A stretch of DNA of 48,789 nucleotides from an uncultured Prevotellaceae bacterium. GTDB lineage: Bacteria; Bacteroidota; Bacteroidia; Bacteroidales; Bacteroidaceae. The first letter of the stretch is position 1; every line of letters begins with the position of its first letter. A program made the translations under genes and the position numbers. Of the stretch, positions 7,571 through 15,446 are shown piece after piece. Under the pieces are notes generated by a model. The model made no database searches, was not told the origin of the DNA, and saw only the letters and a program-made list of their open reading frames with translations. Location of the stretch: positions 1 to 48,789 of the forward strand of contig OMSJ01000017.1 of the NCBI GenBank assembly GCA_900313705.1, written 5' to 3'.

Positions 7571-8350
7571 GCTGTGTTTTGAAGATGTCTTGTATGACAA
7601 GGCCGGCGAGGGTCATGCCGAAGATGGCTGTGATGTGGGCAAGGGAACCGTTGGTCTGTACCTTGTTGAAGGTCTGACTGCCGTCTTCCAAAGCTTTGCC
7701 GAGATTAGGCAGAGGTTGTTCTTCGCTATGGACGCAAAGGAACTTGCGGGCAGGGAAGATCTTGCTCCGCCGCATCGCCGAGCGCATCGCCGCAGCCAGC
7801 GGGTCGCCCTTTATCTTCCAGAACTCCGAGACGCGCACCTTCGTCGAGTCGATGCGCAAGGCGGCACCCATGGAAGAGAATAAAGACCCTCCCCAACCCT
7901 CCCTTAAAGTGAGGGAGTTGGCTTTCCCTTCTTCGACTGTAGCCTCAGGCGCAAGCGGAACGGTCGCCGACATTTGGTTCAGTCGATGGCATCAATGACA
8001 TAATCGTATGTATCTATATTGAAGTCGCTTGACGTTTCTTCGCTGTAGTTCTTCTGCAAGGCAACAATCTCCGCTTCTGGGTTTATTTCAAGTAAGCGTT
8101 TCTTTAATGCTTCGACCTTCGGCTCACCGATGGTCTTAGTGGTTGCCATCAGTTGCCGGTTGCAGTTCGTCACGCAGACCACATCGCTATCTACAAGCGT
8201 CAGGTGCGCAATGCCTTCACGCACCAAGCACTCCGCACACCAACTCCCTACGCCCCCAACGCCAAAGATGATGACACGCTTGCTGCTTATCCTTTGCATT
8301 GCCTCTTTGCCTAAGAGAAGCTCCGTCCTGTTGAAAAGAGAATTATCCAT
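7563..8350 (-). pseudogene. tcdA: tRNA threonylcarbamoyladenosine dehydratase (TcdA/ThiF-like), frameshifted
   Basis: TcdA cyclises t6A37 of tRNA using ATP. The N-terminal half (8350-7979) has the ThiF nucleotide fold: RVIIFGVGGVGSWCAECLVREG, then VDSDVVCVTNCNRQ and YDYVIDAID. It hits a TGA right after AID. The C-terminal half continues in another frame from about 7985 to 7563 (SSMGAALRIDSTKVRV, then NKVQTNGSLAHITAIFGMTLAG). Between them, ~20 family residues are replaced by unrelated sequence. That sequence includes a palindromic element at 7884-7917 encoding LTLREGWGGSLF. One base separates the frames, so this is a frameshifted gene, or an intact gene with a sequencing error, carrying an inserted repeat. 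The family makes a ~260-residue single chain. Confidence 0.8.
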
Positions 8351-8450
8351 TTAGCCTAACTCTTAACTTTTTCACCCTTTCACCTTTTTAATTATTTACC
8401 TTTTCACCCTTTCACTTTTTTAATTTTTCACCTTTTCACCCTTTCACCTT
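8351..8450. repeat. TTTCACCC/TTTCACCTT tandem island
   Basis: About 100 nt of degenerate tandem repeats (TTTTCACCC, TTTCACCTT, with TTTAATT interruptions) join the creatininase-like gene to tcdA. They also encode the last residues (EKVKG and TGA) of the creatininase-like protein. Confidence 0.75.
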
Positions 8451-9218
8451 TTCATAAAAGTCTTGCTCGTCATTGACGGCAGCAAGTTCCTTCAAGAGTA
8501 GAGCATACTTCTGTGCAACTGCTTCGGCAAAGCGATGGCCTTTTTCGGCAGTAGCGAGACAGGGATTGCCGATGCCCGTGTCCTCGCTGACGCGGTTCCA
8601 ATGGCGCGGCATCCATGCTGTCTTCTCGCGCAGGCTCTGCAAAGCAAAGGAATTGGCCTTGCCGGGCCCAGCTTCGGCAAGGTTGACGAGTTCGGGATGG
8701 TAGTGCATCATTACGGAGGTCTCCAGCTCGTCAGCATGGTCTCCCGGGTCGTCGAACCAATCCTTGCCCGGCATGACGGTGAACCATTCGCTCGAAAGGA
8801 TGATGAAGTCAGGGTAATCCACAGCCAAGTCGCGAATCATGCTCTTGAAGGAATTGCCCCCATGCCCGTTGACAATCAGTAGCTTTCGGAAGCCTTGATG
8901 ATGTAGCGAAGCTACCGTATCGGCAAGAATGGCACGCTGAGTGTCGTAGCGATAATGGATGCAGAACTTCAGGTCGCGCTGGCCAGGGTTCTGTGCTCCC
9001 ATCGCTACAGGCGGCAACACCATCGTGCGGACACCATATTGGTCAAGGGCAAACTGTGCCGCATCGACGGCCACATCGTGTGCCAGAATAGCATCCGTCA
9101 TGTAAGGCAGATGCAGATTGTGCGGCTCCGTAGCCCCCCAAGGCAGAATGACCACGTCGTATTCCAAAGGTCGCGTCACGCCATAAGCCGAAACGCTCAA
9201 ATCTATCTCTCTGTTCAT
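8436..9218 (-). CDS. Creatininase-family amidohydrolase
   Basis: The protein has 260 residues; the ATG at 9218 is chosen because MNREIDLSVSAYG begins the homologous part, while 16 upstream in-frame codons come from an AT-rich leader. Creatininase-fold features are present: VILPWGATEPHNLHLPYMTDA (Glu, His and Asp metal ligands), LIVNGHGGNSF (His ligand) and HADELETSVMMHYHPELV (Glu ligand). The fold binds two metals and opens cyclic amides or formamides, but members differ in substrate (creatinine, FAPy, mycofactocin precursor), so none is assigned. The C-terminal residues are formed by a tandem repeat. Confidence 0.85.
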   Translation of the reverse strand: MNREIDLSVSAYGVTRPLEYDVVILPWGATEPHNLHLPYMTDAILAHDVAVDAAQFALDQYGVRTMVLPPVAMGAQNPGQRDLKFCIHYRYDTQRAILADTVASLHHQGFRKLLIVNGHGGNSFKSMIRDLAVDYPDFIILSSEWFTVMPGKDWFDDPGDHADELETSVMMHYHPELVNLAEAGPGKANSFALQSLREKTAWMPRHWNRVSEDTGIGNPCLATAEKGHRFAEAVAQKYALLLKELAAVNDEQDFYEKVKG

Positions 9219-9276
9219 AATATAATATATAATGTATAATGTATATGGTTTCTCCCTAATCCTCAAGAGGAAGGTG

Positions 9277-11823
9277 TCACTTCAGTTCCACTACCGTGAT
9301 GCCTGCGCCGCCGAACTGAACGTGCTCGTCGTGGAAGGAGGCGATGCCGGGGATGGTGTGCAGGTATTGGCGGATGGCTTGACGGAGGGCTCCTGTGCCT
9401 GTGCCGTGGAGGATGCGGACGCGGGAAGCGTTGACCAGCAGGGCATCGTCGATGAAGTAGGTGACGGCTTGCAAGGCTTCGTCGGCTCGCATACCGCGAA
9501 CATCTATCTCCTGCTTGAAGTCGAGATGCTTCTGGCGGATGCTGTCCTGCGTTTGTCGGCTCACAATCACGACCTGCTTCTCTTCGCCGTTTTCTCCTCC
9601 TTTGGAGGTGCTTGGGGAGGCCTTTTCCAATCGCTTGAGGTCCACCAGCGTTCGCATCACGCCGAAAGTGACTGTCGCCTGCTTACCTTCGATAGCCGTA
9701 ATGGTGCCGACGGAAGTCTGTCCCTTGATGCGGACGTAGGAACCTACCTCAAGACCCTCTAAATCTCCCTTAAAGGGAGACTTTTTTTCCTCCCCCTTTA
9801 AGGGGGAGTTAGAGGGGGTCTGGGCCAGTTTCTTTGCCGCTTGCCTCTCTGCATGACGCTTCCTGCGTTCCTCCATCTGCTTGCGTTTCTTCTCGACATA
9901 GGCATCAAGCTCCTCCTGACTCATCTGACCGACCTCTTCACGGAAGGTCTGTAGTTGCTGACGGGCAGAGCGTGTCTTTTCCTTGTCCGCTTGTGCTTCC
10001 TTGATTTCGCGGATGGTGTTCTCAATCTGAGCATTGGCAGCAGCGATAATCTTGTCGGCTTCAGCCTTCGCTTCGCGGATGATTTCCTTGCGCTTGCTTC
10101 GCAACTCCTCTATCTCCTTCTCATAGTGTTCGATGGTCTGCACCATCTGCTTCTCCTGCGAGTGAATCGTCTGCCGCTTGCCCTCCCAATAACGTTTGTC
10201 ACGCGTAATGTCAAGCAGATACTTGTCGGCATTGACATACTCCCGCCCAACGAGTTCTGTGGCATCTGCAATCACCTCTTCTGGGATGCCAATCTTGCGT
10301 GCAATCTCGACTGCAAAGCTGCTGCCAGGATTGCCTATTTGCAGTTGGAAGAGCGCAGCCATCTTCTGCCGGTCGTAGAGCATGGCACCATTCACCACTC
10401 CCGGCGTTTCCTCGGCAAAGTGCTTGAGGTTCTGGTAGTGAGTCGTGATGACGCCAAAGGTTCCCTTCTCCACGAAACGCTTCAAGACAGCTTCAGCAAT
10501 CGCACCGCCGATAGTTGGCTCTGTGCCTCCGCCGAACTCGTCTATTAATAATAATGTAGAGGGTGTGCAGCCAGCCATCATGCGCTTCATGTTGAGCAGG
10601 TGGCTGCTGTAGGTGCTCAGGTCGTCCTCGATGCTTTGTTCGTCGCCGATGTCGATGAAGATTTGGCTGAAGATGCCAGCCCTCGAGCCGTCGGCCAATG
10701 GGATTGGCAGTCCGCATTGGAGCATGTATTGCAGCAGGCCGACGGTCTTCAGGCAGACACTCTTGCCGCCGGCATTCGGTCCGCTGATGATGAGGATGCG
10801 TTGCCGCTTTGTCAAGGAGATTGAGAGCGGCACAATCTTCGCAGAGAGGGTCTTCAGCTTAGCTTCGAGAAGCGGATGTCGGGCATCGAACCAGTCGATG
10901 AGGGGCGTGGAATAAATCTCTGGCGAACGTCCCTCGATGGCTCTCGTCAGCTGATACTTGGCGAGCAGGAACTCGATGTCGGCCAGGAACTCAAAGCCTC
11001 GCAGCAGCTCCTTGAGGTTGGGGCGCAACTGTTCGGTGAACTCGCGAAGGATGCGGATGACTTCCCGCTTCTCCTCAGCCTCCAGTTCGCGGATGCGGTT
11101 GTTGGCCTCAACCACTTCAGTCGGCTCGATGAAGACCGTCTTGCCCGTCGCACTCTCGTCGTGAACGATGCCTTTGATGCGTCGCTTCAAGGCCGGTGCT
11201 ACAGGGATGACCAGTCGGCCATCGCGCATGGCAGGCGTTACATCTTTCTCCACAAGTCCCTCAGCCTGAGCAGACTTTAGGATGTTTGTCAAAGTTCTGC
11301 TGACGCTACCTTCGGCTTTCTTCAGTTCATGGCGGATAGACAGAAGTTCCCGGCTTGCCTCGTCCTTGATGCGTCCGTACTTGTCGAGCATCTGCTCCAG
11401 TCGGCGGGTGATGTTGGAGAAGGTGAAGACGCCTTCGGCAAGCTTCTCCAAAGCCCCCTCCCCGCTCCCCCTTTGGGGGAGTGCCTTGTCTTCGCTTGGT
11501 GCTTCCCGGATGACTTTTACCCAAGCATGTAAGGTTCGAAAGGTTCTCAGCAGTTCCCAAACCGATTGTTCTTCGAGGTAAGCGCCTTCGATGCGGATGC
11601 GATGGACTTCGCCTCGCAGGTCGAAGAAATCTTGTTCGGGTTGCTCGGTGGAGGTCTGCAGGATATAGCTCAGCTCGGATAGCTGCTGATGGAGTGTCGT
11701 GACGGCCACATGGTCGGCTACGAACTGCATGGCATCTACCTTCTCATGCCCCAAGGGACTGAGACAGTAGCCGTGCAGCATCGCACGTATTTCGTTGAAT
11801 CCTATCTTTTCTTCTAAAGACAT
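9277..11823 (-). CDS. mutS2: Endonuclease MutS2 carrying three palindromic-element insertions
   Basis: MutS2 is a MutS-family ATPase with a C-terminal Smr domain; it acts on branched DNA and, in some bacteria, rescues collided ribosomes. The 848-residue protein has the MutS core, a Walker A GPNAGGKS at ~348-355, a Walker B LLLIDEFGGGTEPT at ~424-437, a long charged coiled coil (~530-660), a KOW-like segment, and Smr (IDVRGMRADEA, then ILHGTGTGALR). Three stretches do not belong to the family and coincide with GC-rich palindromes: ALPQRGSGEGA (~114-124), TPSNSPLKGEEKKSPFKGDL before the KOW-like region, and KASPSTSKGGENG before Smr. All lie in linkers and keep the frame. The gene follows the S9 peptidase closely. 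Confidence 0.95.
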   Translation of the reverse strand: MSLEEKIGFNEIRAMLHGYCLSPLGHEKVDAMQFVADHVAVTTLHQQLSELSYILQTSTEQPEQDFFDLRGEVHRIRIEGAYLEEQSVWELLRTFRTLHAWVKVIREAPSEDKALPQRGSGEGALEKLAEGVFTFSNITRRLEQMLDKYGRIKDEASRELLSIRHELKKAEGSVSRTLTNILKSAQAEGLVEKDVTPAMRDGRLVIPVAPALKRRIKGIVHDESATGKTVFIEPTEVVEANNRIRELEAEEKREVIRILREFTEQLRPNLKELLRGFEFLADIEFLLAKYQLTRAIEGRSPEIYSTPLIDWFDARHPLLEAKLKTLSAKIVPLSISLTKRQRILIISGPNAGGKSVCLKTVGLLQYMLQCGLPIPLADGSRAGIFSQIFIDIGDEQSIEDDLSTYSSHLLNMKRMMAGCTPSTLLLIDEFGGGTEPTIGGAIAEAVLKRFVEKGTFGVITTHYQNLKHFAEETPGVVNGAMLYDRQKMAALFQLQIGNPGSSFAVEIARKIGIPEEVIADATELVGREYVNADKYLLDITRDKRYWEGKRQTIHSQEKQMVQTIEHYEKEIEELRSKRKEIIREAKAEADKIIAAANAQIENTIREIKEAQADKEKTRSARQQLQTFREEVGQMSQEELDAYVEKKRKQMEERRKRHAERQAAKKLAQTPSNSPLKGEEKKSPFKGDLEGLEVGSYVRIKGQTSVGTITAIEGKQATVTFGVMRTLVDLKRLEKASPSTSKGGENGEEKQVVIVSRQTQDSIRQKHLDFKQEIDVRGMRADEALQAVTYFIDDALLVNASRVRILHGTGTGALRQAIRQYLHTIPGIASFHDEHVQFGGAGITVVELK
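9593..9621. repeat. Palindromic element in mutS2 (solo)
   Basis: TCTCCTCCTTTGGAGG followed by TGCTTGGGGAGGC has the CCTCC-TTT-GGAGG core of the other elements here. In the mutS2 frame it encodes ASPSTSKGGE. Confidence 0.65.
9752..9821. repeat. Inverted pair of palindromic elements in mutS2
   Basis: The left copy (9752-9780, AGACCC... with core TCCCTTAAAGGGA) faces the right copy (9789-9821, core CCCCCTTTAAGGGGG, ending GGGTCT) across a short T-rich spacer. Outer ends AGACCC and GGGTCT are inverted. Translated as TPSNSPLKGEEKKSPFKGDL. Confidence 0.85.
11453..11484. repeat. Palindromic element in mutS2 (solo, 32 nt)
   Basis: GCCCCCTCCCCGC then TCCCCCTTTGGGGGAGTGC. The same 32 nt occur at 19769-19800 (rel) and 43374-43405 (HAD gene). 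The encoded peptide here is ALPQRGSGEGA. Confidence 0.9.
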
Positions 11824-11828
11824 ACGTG

Positions 11829-11856
11829 AATCCTTAATCTTTAATCCTTAATCCTC
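11829..11856. repeat. Heptamer island AATCCTT x4
   Basis: Four tandem 7-nt units (AATCCTT, AATCTTT, AATCCTT, AATCCTC) lie between the S9 peptidase end and the mutS2 start. The last unit overlaps the TGA stop of the peptidase. Confidence 0.85.
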
Positions 11857-14494
11857 ATTTCAGGTTCTTTTCCGGATACATTGTGTTCCACCATGTTGGG
11901 TCGTCCTGCAGCCAACGGGCGAACCAGGCCATGATGCTGTCGTGCCAACGGATGCGCTTGTTGTAGTTGAGGATGTGGTGGTTCTCGCCTTCTACGGTGA
12001 TGAAGGCGCACTCGCGGCCAAGCAGTTTGAGGGCCGTGAACATCTGGATGCTCTCGTTGATGGGCACGTTGGTGTCAGCGCCGCCATGCATGAAGAGGAT
12101 GGGCGTGTGCACCTTGTCGGCGTTGAAGAGTGGAGCATGACCGCTATATAGTTCCATGTTGTTCCAAGGGTAGGAGTGTGCTGCGGAAGTCGTGCTGTAG
12201 GTGTAGCCCCAGTAGCCGAAGCCCCAGTAACTGGCAGGATTGCTGATGCCGGCATGACTCATTGCTGCGGCAAAGATGTCGGTCACGGTCTGCAGATACA
12301 TTGTCATGAAGCCTCCGTAGCTTGCTCCAAGGCAACCAACCTTGTCGGCCTTGACGAAGGGATGCTCCTTGCAGAACTGCTTGGTCCCCTGTATGATGTC
12401 ATCGGCTGTATAGTCGCCGTAGGCATTGACGTGTCGCGAAGCGAACTCCTGTCCGAAGCCGCTACAACCCGAGGGCTGAATGAGGTAAACCACATAGCCC
12501 ATGGCAGCCCATTCCTGGAAGTTGTAGTAGCTGTCGAGGAGTCGTCCCACGGGCGAGCAGCCGCCGTAGTAATAGACGAGCATGGGGTACTGCTTCGTCT
12601 CGTCGAAGAAGGGCGGCAGGAAGTAGCAGCCGTAGATGGTGTCGCCTCGCTCAGCCTTGAAGTTCCAGTCGTGGCATTCGCCCAGCTGTATGTCTTTCAG
12701 TCGGGTAGGGTTGAGGTCATAGAGCAGTCGCTCCTTCTGGACCCCCCGACCCCCTTTAGGGGGAGTAAGGTCGCGCAGCCAGCAGCGGTCGGTGCTCATG
12801 CTGCTCTCGCCGATGTAGGCCAGGAGAGGCTTCTCTTCGGCAAGGCTGAAGCTACTATAGATGTATGGTTCGGAGAGGAAGAGCAAAGACCCACCCTGAC
12901 CCTCCCTTAAAGGGAGGGAACTCTCCTCCCCTTTAAGGGGAGGTTGGGTAGGGTCTATGCGGTAGAGGCTCTTCAGGTCGCGGTTCTCGCAAAGAGCGTA
13001 GATCATGCCATCCTGTTCCGACCACTGGTAAGATGTGACGGAGGGGTCGAAGTCGCGTGTCAAGCAGCTTGCTTCCTTGGTTTCGAGGTTGATGAGGAAC
13101 AGCTCGTACTCGTAGCTGCTGGGTATCTTGTCTTTTGGAAGTGTGTTGCCTATGCCGCCGAGAGCTTCGGGACTGCCCGTGAGAGACACATATTTCCCGT
13201 CGGGCGAGAACTGGAACGAACCGATGAAGCCATCGTGACGAACCAGCGTGTCGGCCTGTCCGGTCTTGGGGTCGAGCAGGAGCAGGTCGGTGAACTCGAA
13301 GGGCCGTTCCGTCAGCTTTTCCGTGCGGATGGAGACGATGAAGCGGCTGGCGTCCTTGTTGGGAACGACATAGACATTGCGTGCGCCCTTGGTGATGGGT
13401 GTCGTGATGCCCGTCTCGATGTCGTAGAGCGAGTAGTTCTTGGTGATGGGTGTCGTGATGCCCGTCTCGATGTCGTAGAGCGAGTAGTTGCGACGGTTGC
13501 GATAGCCAGGCTGACGGTCGTCGGGCTCCAGGATTTGGTGTACGTCCTTGTTCTTCTCCTCGGGCACCTTCTCGTCGATGGTGACGAGGAAGTGCTTCAG
13601 GTCGTCGGTCAGCCAGGCGTAACCCTTGCCTGTGTATTTGCCGATGAATGTCTTCTCGCCCGTCTTGGGGTCAACGGCCTCGTAGCATCGAGTGCCCTCT
13701 GTCTCGCGGTAGCTGCGCAGGTAGCGGTCGCCTTTGGGGAGCCAACGTTGGAAGCCGTCGAGACTGAACTCCTTGCCAGTCGCGAGGTCGATGAAGATGT
13801 CCTTGCCTTCCGTTTCGCCACCCTTATAAGTAATGTTCTTGTGGATGCGGACGTACTTGCCCGAGCTGGAGAGCTCCACGCCATTGATGCGCTCGCCGTG
13901 CATCATGTCGGCATTCGTCCAGTATCGCTTGCCTTCGGGATTGATTTCGAGCGGCTGCTCGCTCTCCACGGAGATGCGGAGCGTATCAGAGGGGCAGGGG
14001 GCAAGGGGCGAGGAGCAAGAGGATAGAATGGTGTCTTGGTATTCTCCTGCCCCTTGCCCCTTGCTCCTTGCTCCTTGCTCTTTGGGCGAGGGCTTGACGA
14101 GCAGCTTGATGCAGACCTCGTGCCGCCCCGGAACCAGCTCGAAGTCACCGCTTTGCTCGTTGCCGTCGATGAAGAGCTTGTGCTTGCTCTCGCACTTCAC
14201 ATTGACCTTACCTTTTGCGAAGCCTGTGTTCTGAATGGAGAAACCAGCGAAATAGAAACCCTCGCGATCGATGGAGAAGGGCAGACTTGTCTCCTCGCCT
14301 TTGGGGAACGTCGGCAGGGGACTGTCCATATACACCTCATCGAGGTCAATCTTGTTGCCCTCCGTGTCGAGTGTGTCCGTCATAAAAGGCTTTGCGATAG
14401 GGTAGGGACCAGCCAAACGAATTTTGTTGACATCAATTGTTTCCGCTTCCATCAATGCCGGCAGAAAGAGCAGGGAGAATAGTATATTACGCAT
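11855..14494 (-). CDS. Secreted S9-family prolyl oligopeptidase-like peptidase
   Basis: This 879-residue protein has an N-terminal signal peptide (MRNILFSLLFLPALMEAE), a beta-propeller region rich in WD-like strands, and a C-terminal alpha/beta hydrolase. The catalytic triad is readable: Ser ~725 in GASYGGF, Asp ~807 in HGGADTNVP, His ~839 in GENHH. S9 enzymes cut peptides after proline or act as dipeptidyl or acylaminoacyl peptidases; in Bacteroidetes they feed periplasmic peptide use. Three kinds of extra sequence are present: palindromic elements (12740, 12887), a heptamer hairpin (13984) and a 51-nt tandem duplication (13388) giving NYSLYDIETGITTPITK twice. All keep the frame and lie in the propeller half, away from the triad. 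Confidence 0.93.
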   Translation of the reverse strand: MRNILFSLLFLPALMEAETIDVNKIRLAGPYPIAKPFMTDTLDTEGNKIDLDEVYMDSPLPTFPKGEETSLPFSIDREGFYFAGFSIQNTGFAKGKVNVKCESKHKLFIDGNEQSGDFELVPGRHEVCIKLLVKPSPKEQGARSKGQGAGEYQDTILSSCSSPLAPCPSDTLRISVESEQPLEINPEGKRYWTNADMMHGERINGVELSSSGKYVRIHKNITYKGGETEGKDIFIDLATGKEFSLDGFQRWLPKGDRYLRSYRETEGTRCYEAVDPKTGEKTFIGKYTGKGYAWLTDDLKHFLVTIDEKVPEEKNKDVHQILEPDDRQPGYRNRRNYSLYDIETGITTPITKNYSLYDIETGITTPITKGARNVYVVPNKDASRFIVSIRTEKLTERPFEFTDLLLLDPKTGQADTLVRHDGFIGSFQFSPDGKYVSLTGSPEALGGIGNTLPKDKIPSSYEYELFLINLETKEASCLTRDFDPSVTSYQWSEQDGMIYALCENRDLKSLYRIDPTQPPLKGEESSLPLREGQGGSLLFLSEPYIYSSFSLAEEKPLLAYIGESSMSTDRCWLRDLTPPKGGRGVQKERLLYDLNPTRLKDIQLGECHDWNFKAERGDTIYGCYFLPPFFDETKQYPMLVYYYGGCSPVGRLLDSYYNFQEWAAMGYVVYLIQPSGCSGFGQEFASRHVNAYGDYTADDIIQGTKQFCKEHPFVKADKVGCLGASYGGFMTMYLQTVTDIFAAAMSHAGISNPASYWGFGYWGYTYSTTSAAHSYPWNNMELYSGHAPLFNADKVHTPILFMHGGADTNVPINESIQMFTALKLLGRECAFITVEGENHHILNYNKRIRWHDSIMAWFARWLQDDPTWWNTMYPEKNLK
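12740..12770. repeat. Palindromic element in the S9 peptidase (solo)
   Basis: Core CCCCCTTTAGGGGG preceded by GACCCCCCGA; it encodes LTPPKGGRGVQ in the peptidase frame. Confidence 0.7.
12887..12956. repeat. Inverted pair of palindromic elements in the S9 peptidase
   Basis: The left copy is 12887-12918 (AGACCC..., core CCCTCCCTTAAAGGGAGGG) and the right copy 12925-12956 (core CCTCCCCTTTAAGGGGAGG, ending GGGTCT), with a 6-nt spacer. The 70-nt unit is the same size as the one at 9752-9821. The translated peptide includes LPLREGQGGS, close to the peptides in the FHA protein and broken TcdA. Confidence 0.88.
13388..13489. repeat. 51-nt perfect tandem duplication in the S9 peptidase
   Basis: 13388-13438 is repeated exactly at 13439-13489. 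It adds 17 residues to a propeller strand in frame. Perfect identity suggests a recent event or strong slippage. Confidence 0.92.
13984..14087. repeat. Heptamer inverted island inside the S9 peptidase
   Basis: A left arm with GGGGCAG/GGGGCAA/GGGGCGA/GGAGCAA units and a right arm with tandem TGCCCCT/TGCTCCT units are inverted and complementary. They are translated as PSPKEQGARSKGQG, then about a dozen residues, then SSPLAPCPSD, in the peptidase's N-terminal region. Confidence 0.75.
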
Positions 14495-14514
14495 AAATGA
14501 ATGATATTTATTAT

Positions 14515-15162
14515 TTAAAGTCGTTTAATTTCAGCATCTATCACATAGAGGTCCCCGTCCTTGTCCCTTAGAACATTGCGAGAGTGCAAATCTGATACTT
14601 CAATAGTTTCGTTTGAGTATTTAGCATCAGATATCTTTTGGAAGCCAAGAGCCGCCATATACATATCAATCTCTATTGGTGTAGCCTCCCTTTCATACGG
14701 AATAAAGTCCTGAGAAAGGATAGGGTATATGCTTCCATTACCAAATCCAGTAAATCCCTTTAGCTTATATCCTGTTTGAGGAAATAAAGAATTATGAAGT
14801 ATTAGCCTATCAAATAAAGCCAACAGTGTCTTACTTGTCATAAGGTTGTTGACCTTATAAATAAGATTTCCATTGGAGTTAAGATATACATCGTTTTCTA
14901 CTCCATTTGGGAATGGTGTTCCTAAATTGGCAATCTCAGAGAAATCCATCCACATACCTTCTGTGCGAGCAAGATCCTCTGCAATCAAAGCTTCATCCTG
15001 TGGATTTACGCTGGATACATCTCGGAAATTCTCCGATGCATTTCCTGAGCCTTCTTTGATTCTTCTTCGCAGTTCAGTTGCAAAGATTTCGATAGGGCAA
15101 CCTTCTTTAGGCATCGCTCCGTTGCTTCCTTGTGGAACTGATTGAGGTAGGTCATGGTTCAT
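14515..15162 (-). CDS. Putative kinase-like protein (polyvalent-protein kinase type)
   Basis: The protein has 215 residues; the ATG at 15162 is chosen because an upstream TTG (15186) overlaps the promoter. The C-terminal half resembles a minimal protein-kinase fold: VYLNSNGNLIYKVNN (nucleotide-binding Lys strand), ILSQDFIPYER (hinge-like), SDLHSRNVLRDKDGD (HRD/N catalytic-loop-like) and LYVIDAEIK (DFG-like metal Asp). Similar domains occur in polyvalent proteins of Bacteroidetes mobile elements and as orphan genes. No toxin or antitoxin partner is visible. The gene is markedly more AT-rich than its neighbours, suggesting transfer. Substrate unknown; the kinase call rests on motif resemblance. 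Confidence 0.55.
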   Translation of the reverse strand: MNHDLPQSVPQGSNGAMPKEGCPIEIFATELRRRIKEGSGNASENFRDVSSVNPQDEALIAEDLARTEGMWMDFSEIANLGTPFPNGVENDVYLNSNGNLIYKVNNLMTSKTLLALFDRLILHNSLFPQTGYKLKGFTGFGNGSIYPILSQDFIPYEREATPIEIDMYMAALGFQKISDAKYSNETIEVSDLHSRNVLRDKDGDLYVIDAEIKRL

Positions 15163-15183
15163 TGTTTTTTGCTTATTTGAGGG

Positions 15184-15191
15184 CAAAGGTA
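15184..15191 (-). promoter_or_regulatory. -7 box of the kinase-like gene
   Basis: TACCTTTG on the minus strand, 21 nt before the ATG at 15162. The upstream region where the -33 box should lie is a GATTAGG heptamer island, and I see no clear TTTG at 19-20 nt. Confidence 0.6.
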
Positions 15192-15198
15192 CAAAAAA

Positions 15199-15228
15199 GA
15201 TTAGAGATTAGGGATTAGGGATTAGATA
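15199..15228. repeat. Heptamer island GATTAGG x4
   Basis: GATTAGA, GATTAGG, GATTAGG, GATTAGA in tandem, immediately upstream of the -7 box of the kinase-like gene and so within its promoter. Confidence 0.85.
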
Positions 15229-15264
15229 TATTTTTCATTATTCTTGTATTTTGAATTTAATAAT

Positions 15265-15295
15265 TTTGAATTTTGAATTAAACGTCGTATCTTTG
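15265..15295 (+). promoter_or_regulatory. Promoter of the sigma-factor operon
   Basis: TTTG (15265-15268), 19 nt, TATCTTTG (15288-15295). This is a housekeeping-type promoter leaving a ~145-nt leader before the sigma factor. I see no obvious second (autoregulatory) promoter. Confidence 0.75.
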
Positions 15296-15446
15296 CATCA
15301 TAACCATTCCTCTCGTTGAGGAAATTTAACGACCGCAATATCTACTTCCTGTTTCTAAATAACGATGAAATAGAAACTTTTTTGCATAGCAGGGTATTTG
15401 ATGTGCCTGTTCGATGGTCTTATAGATGTAACAAGGCCAAAAAGAC

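Noticed and set aside
15199..15228. Telomere-like TTAGGG repeat
   Set aside because: Only four degenerate 7-nt units inside a chromosome segment; it fits the other heptamer islands.
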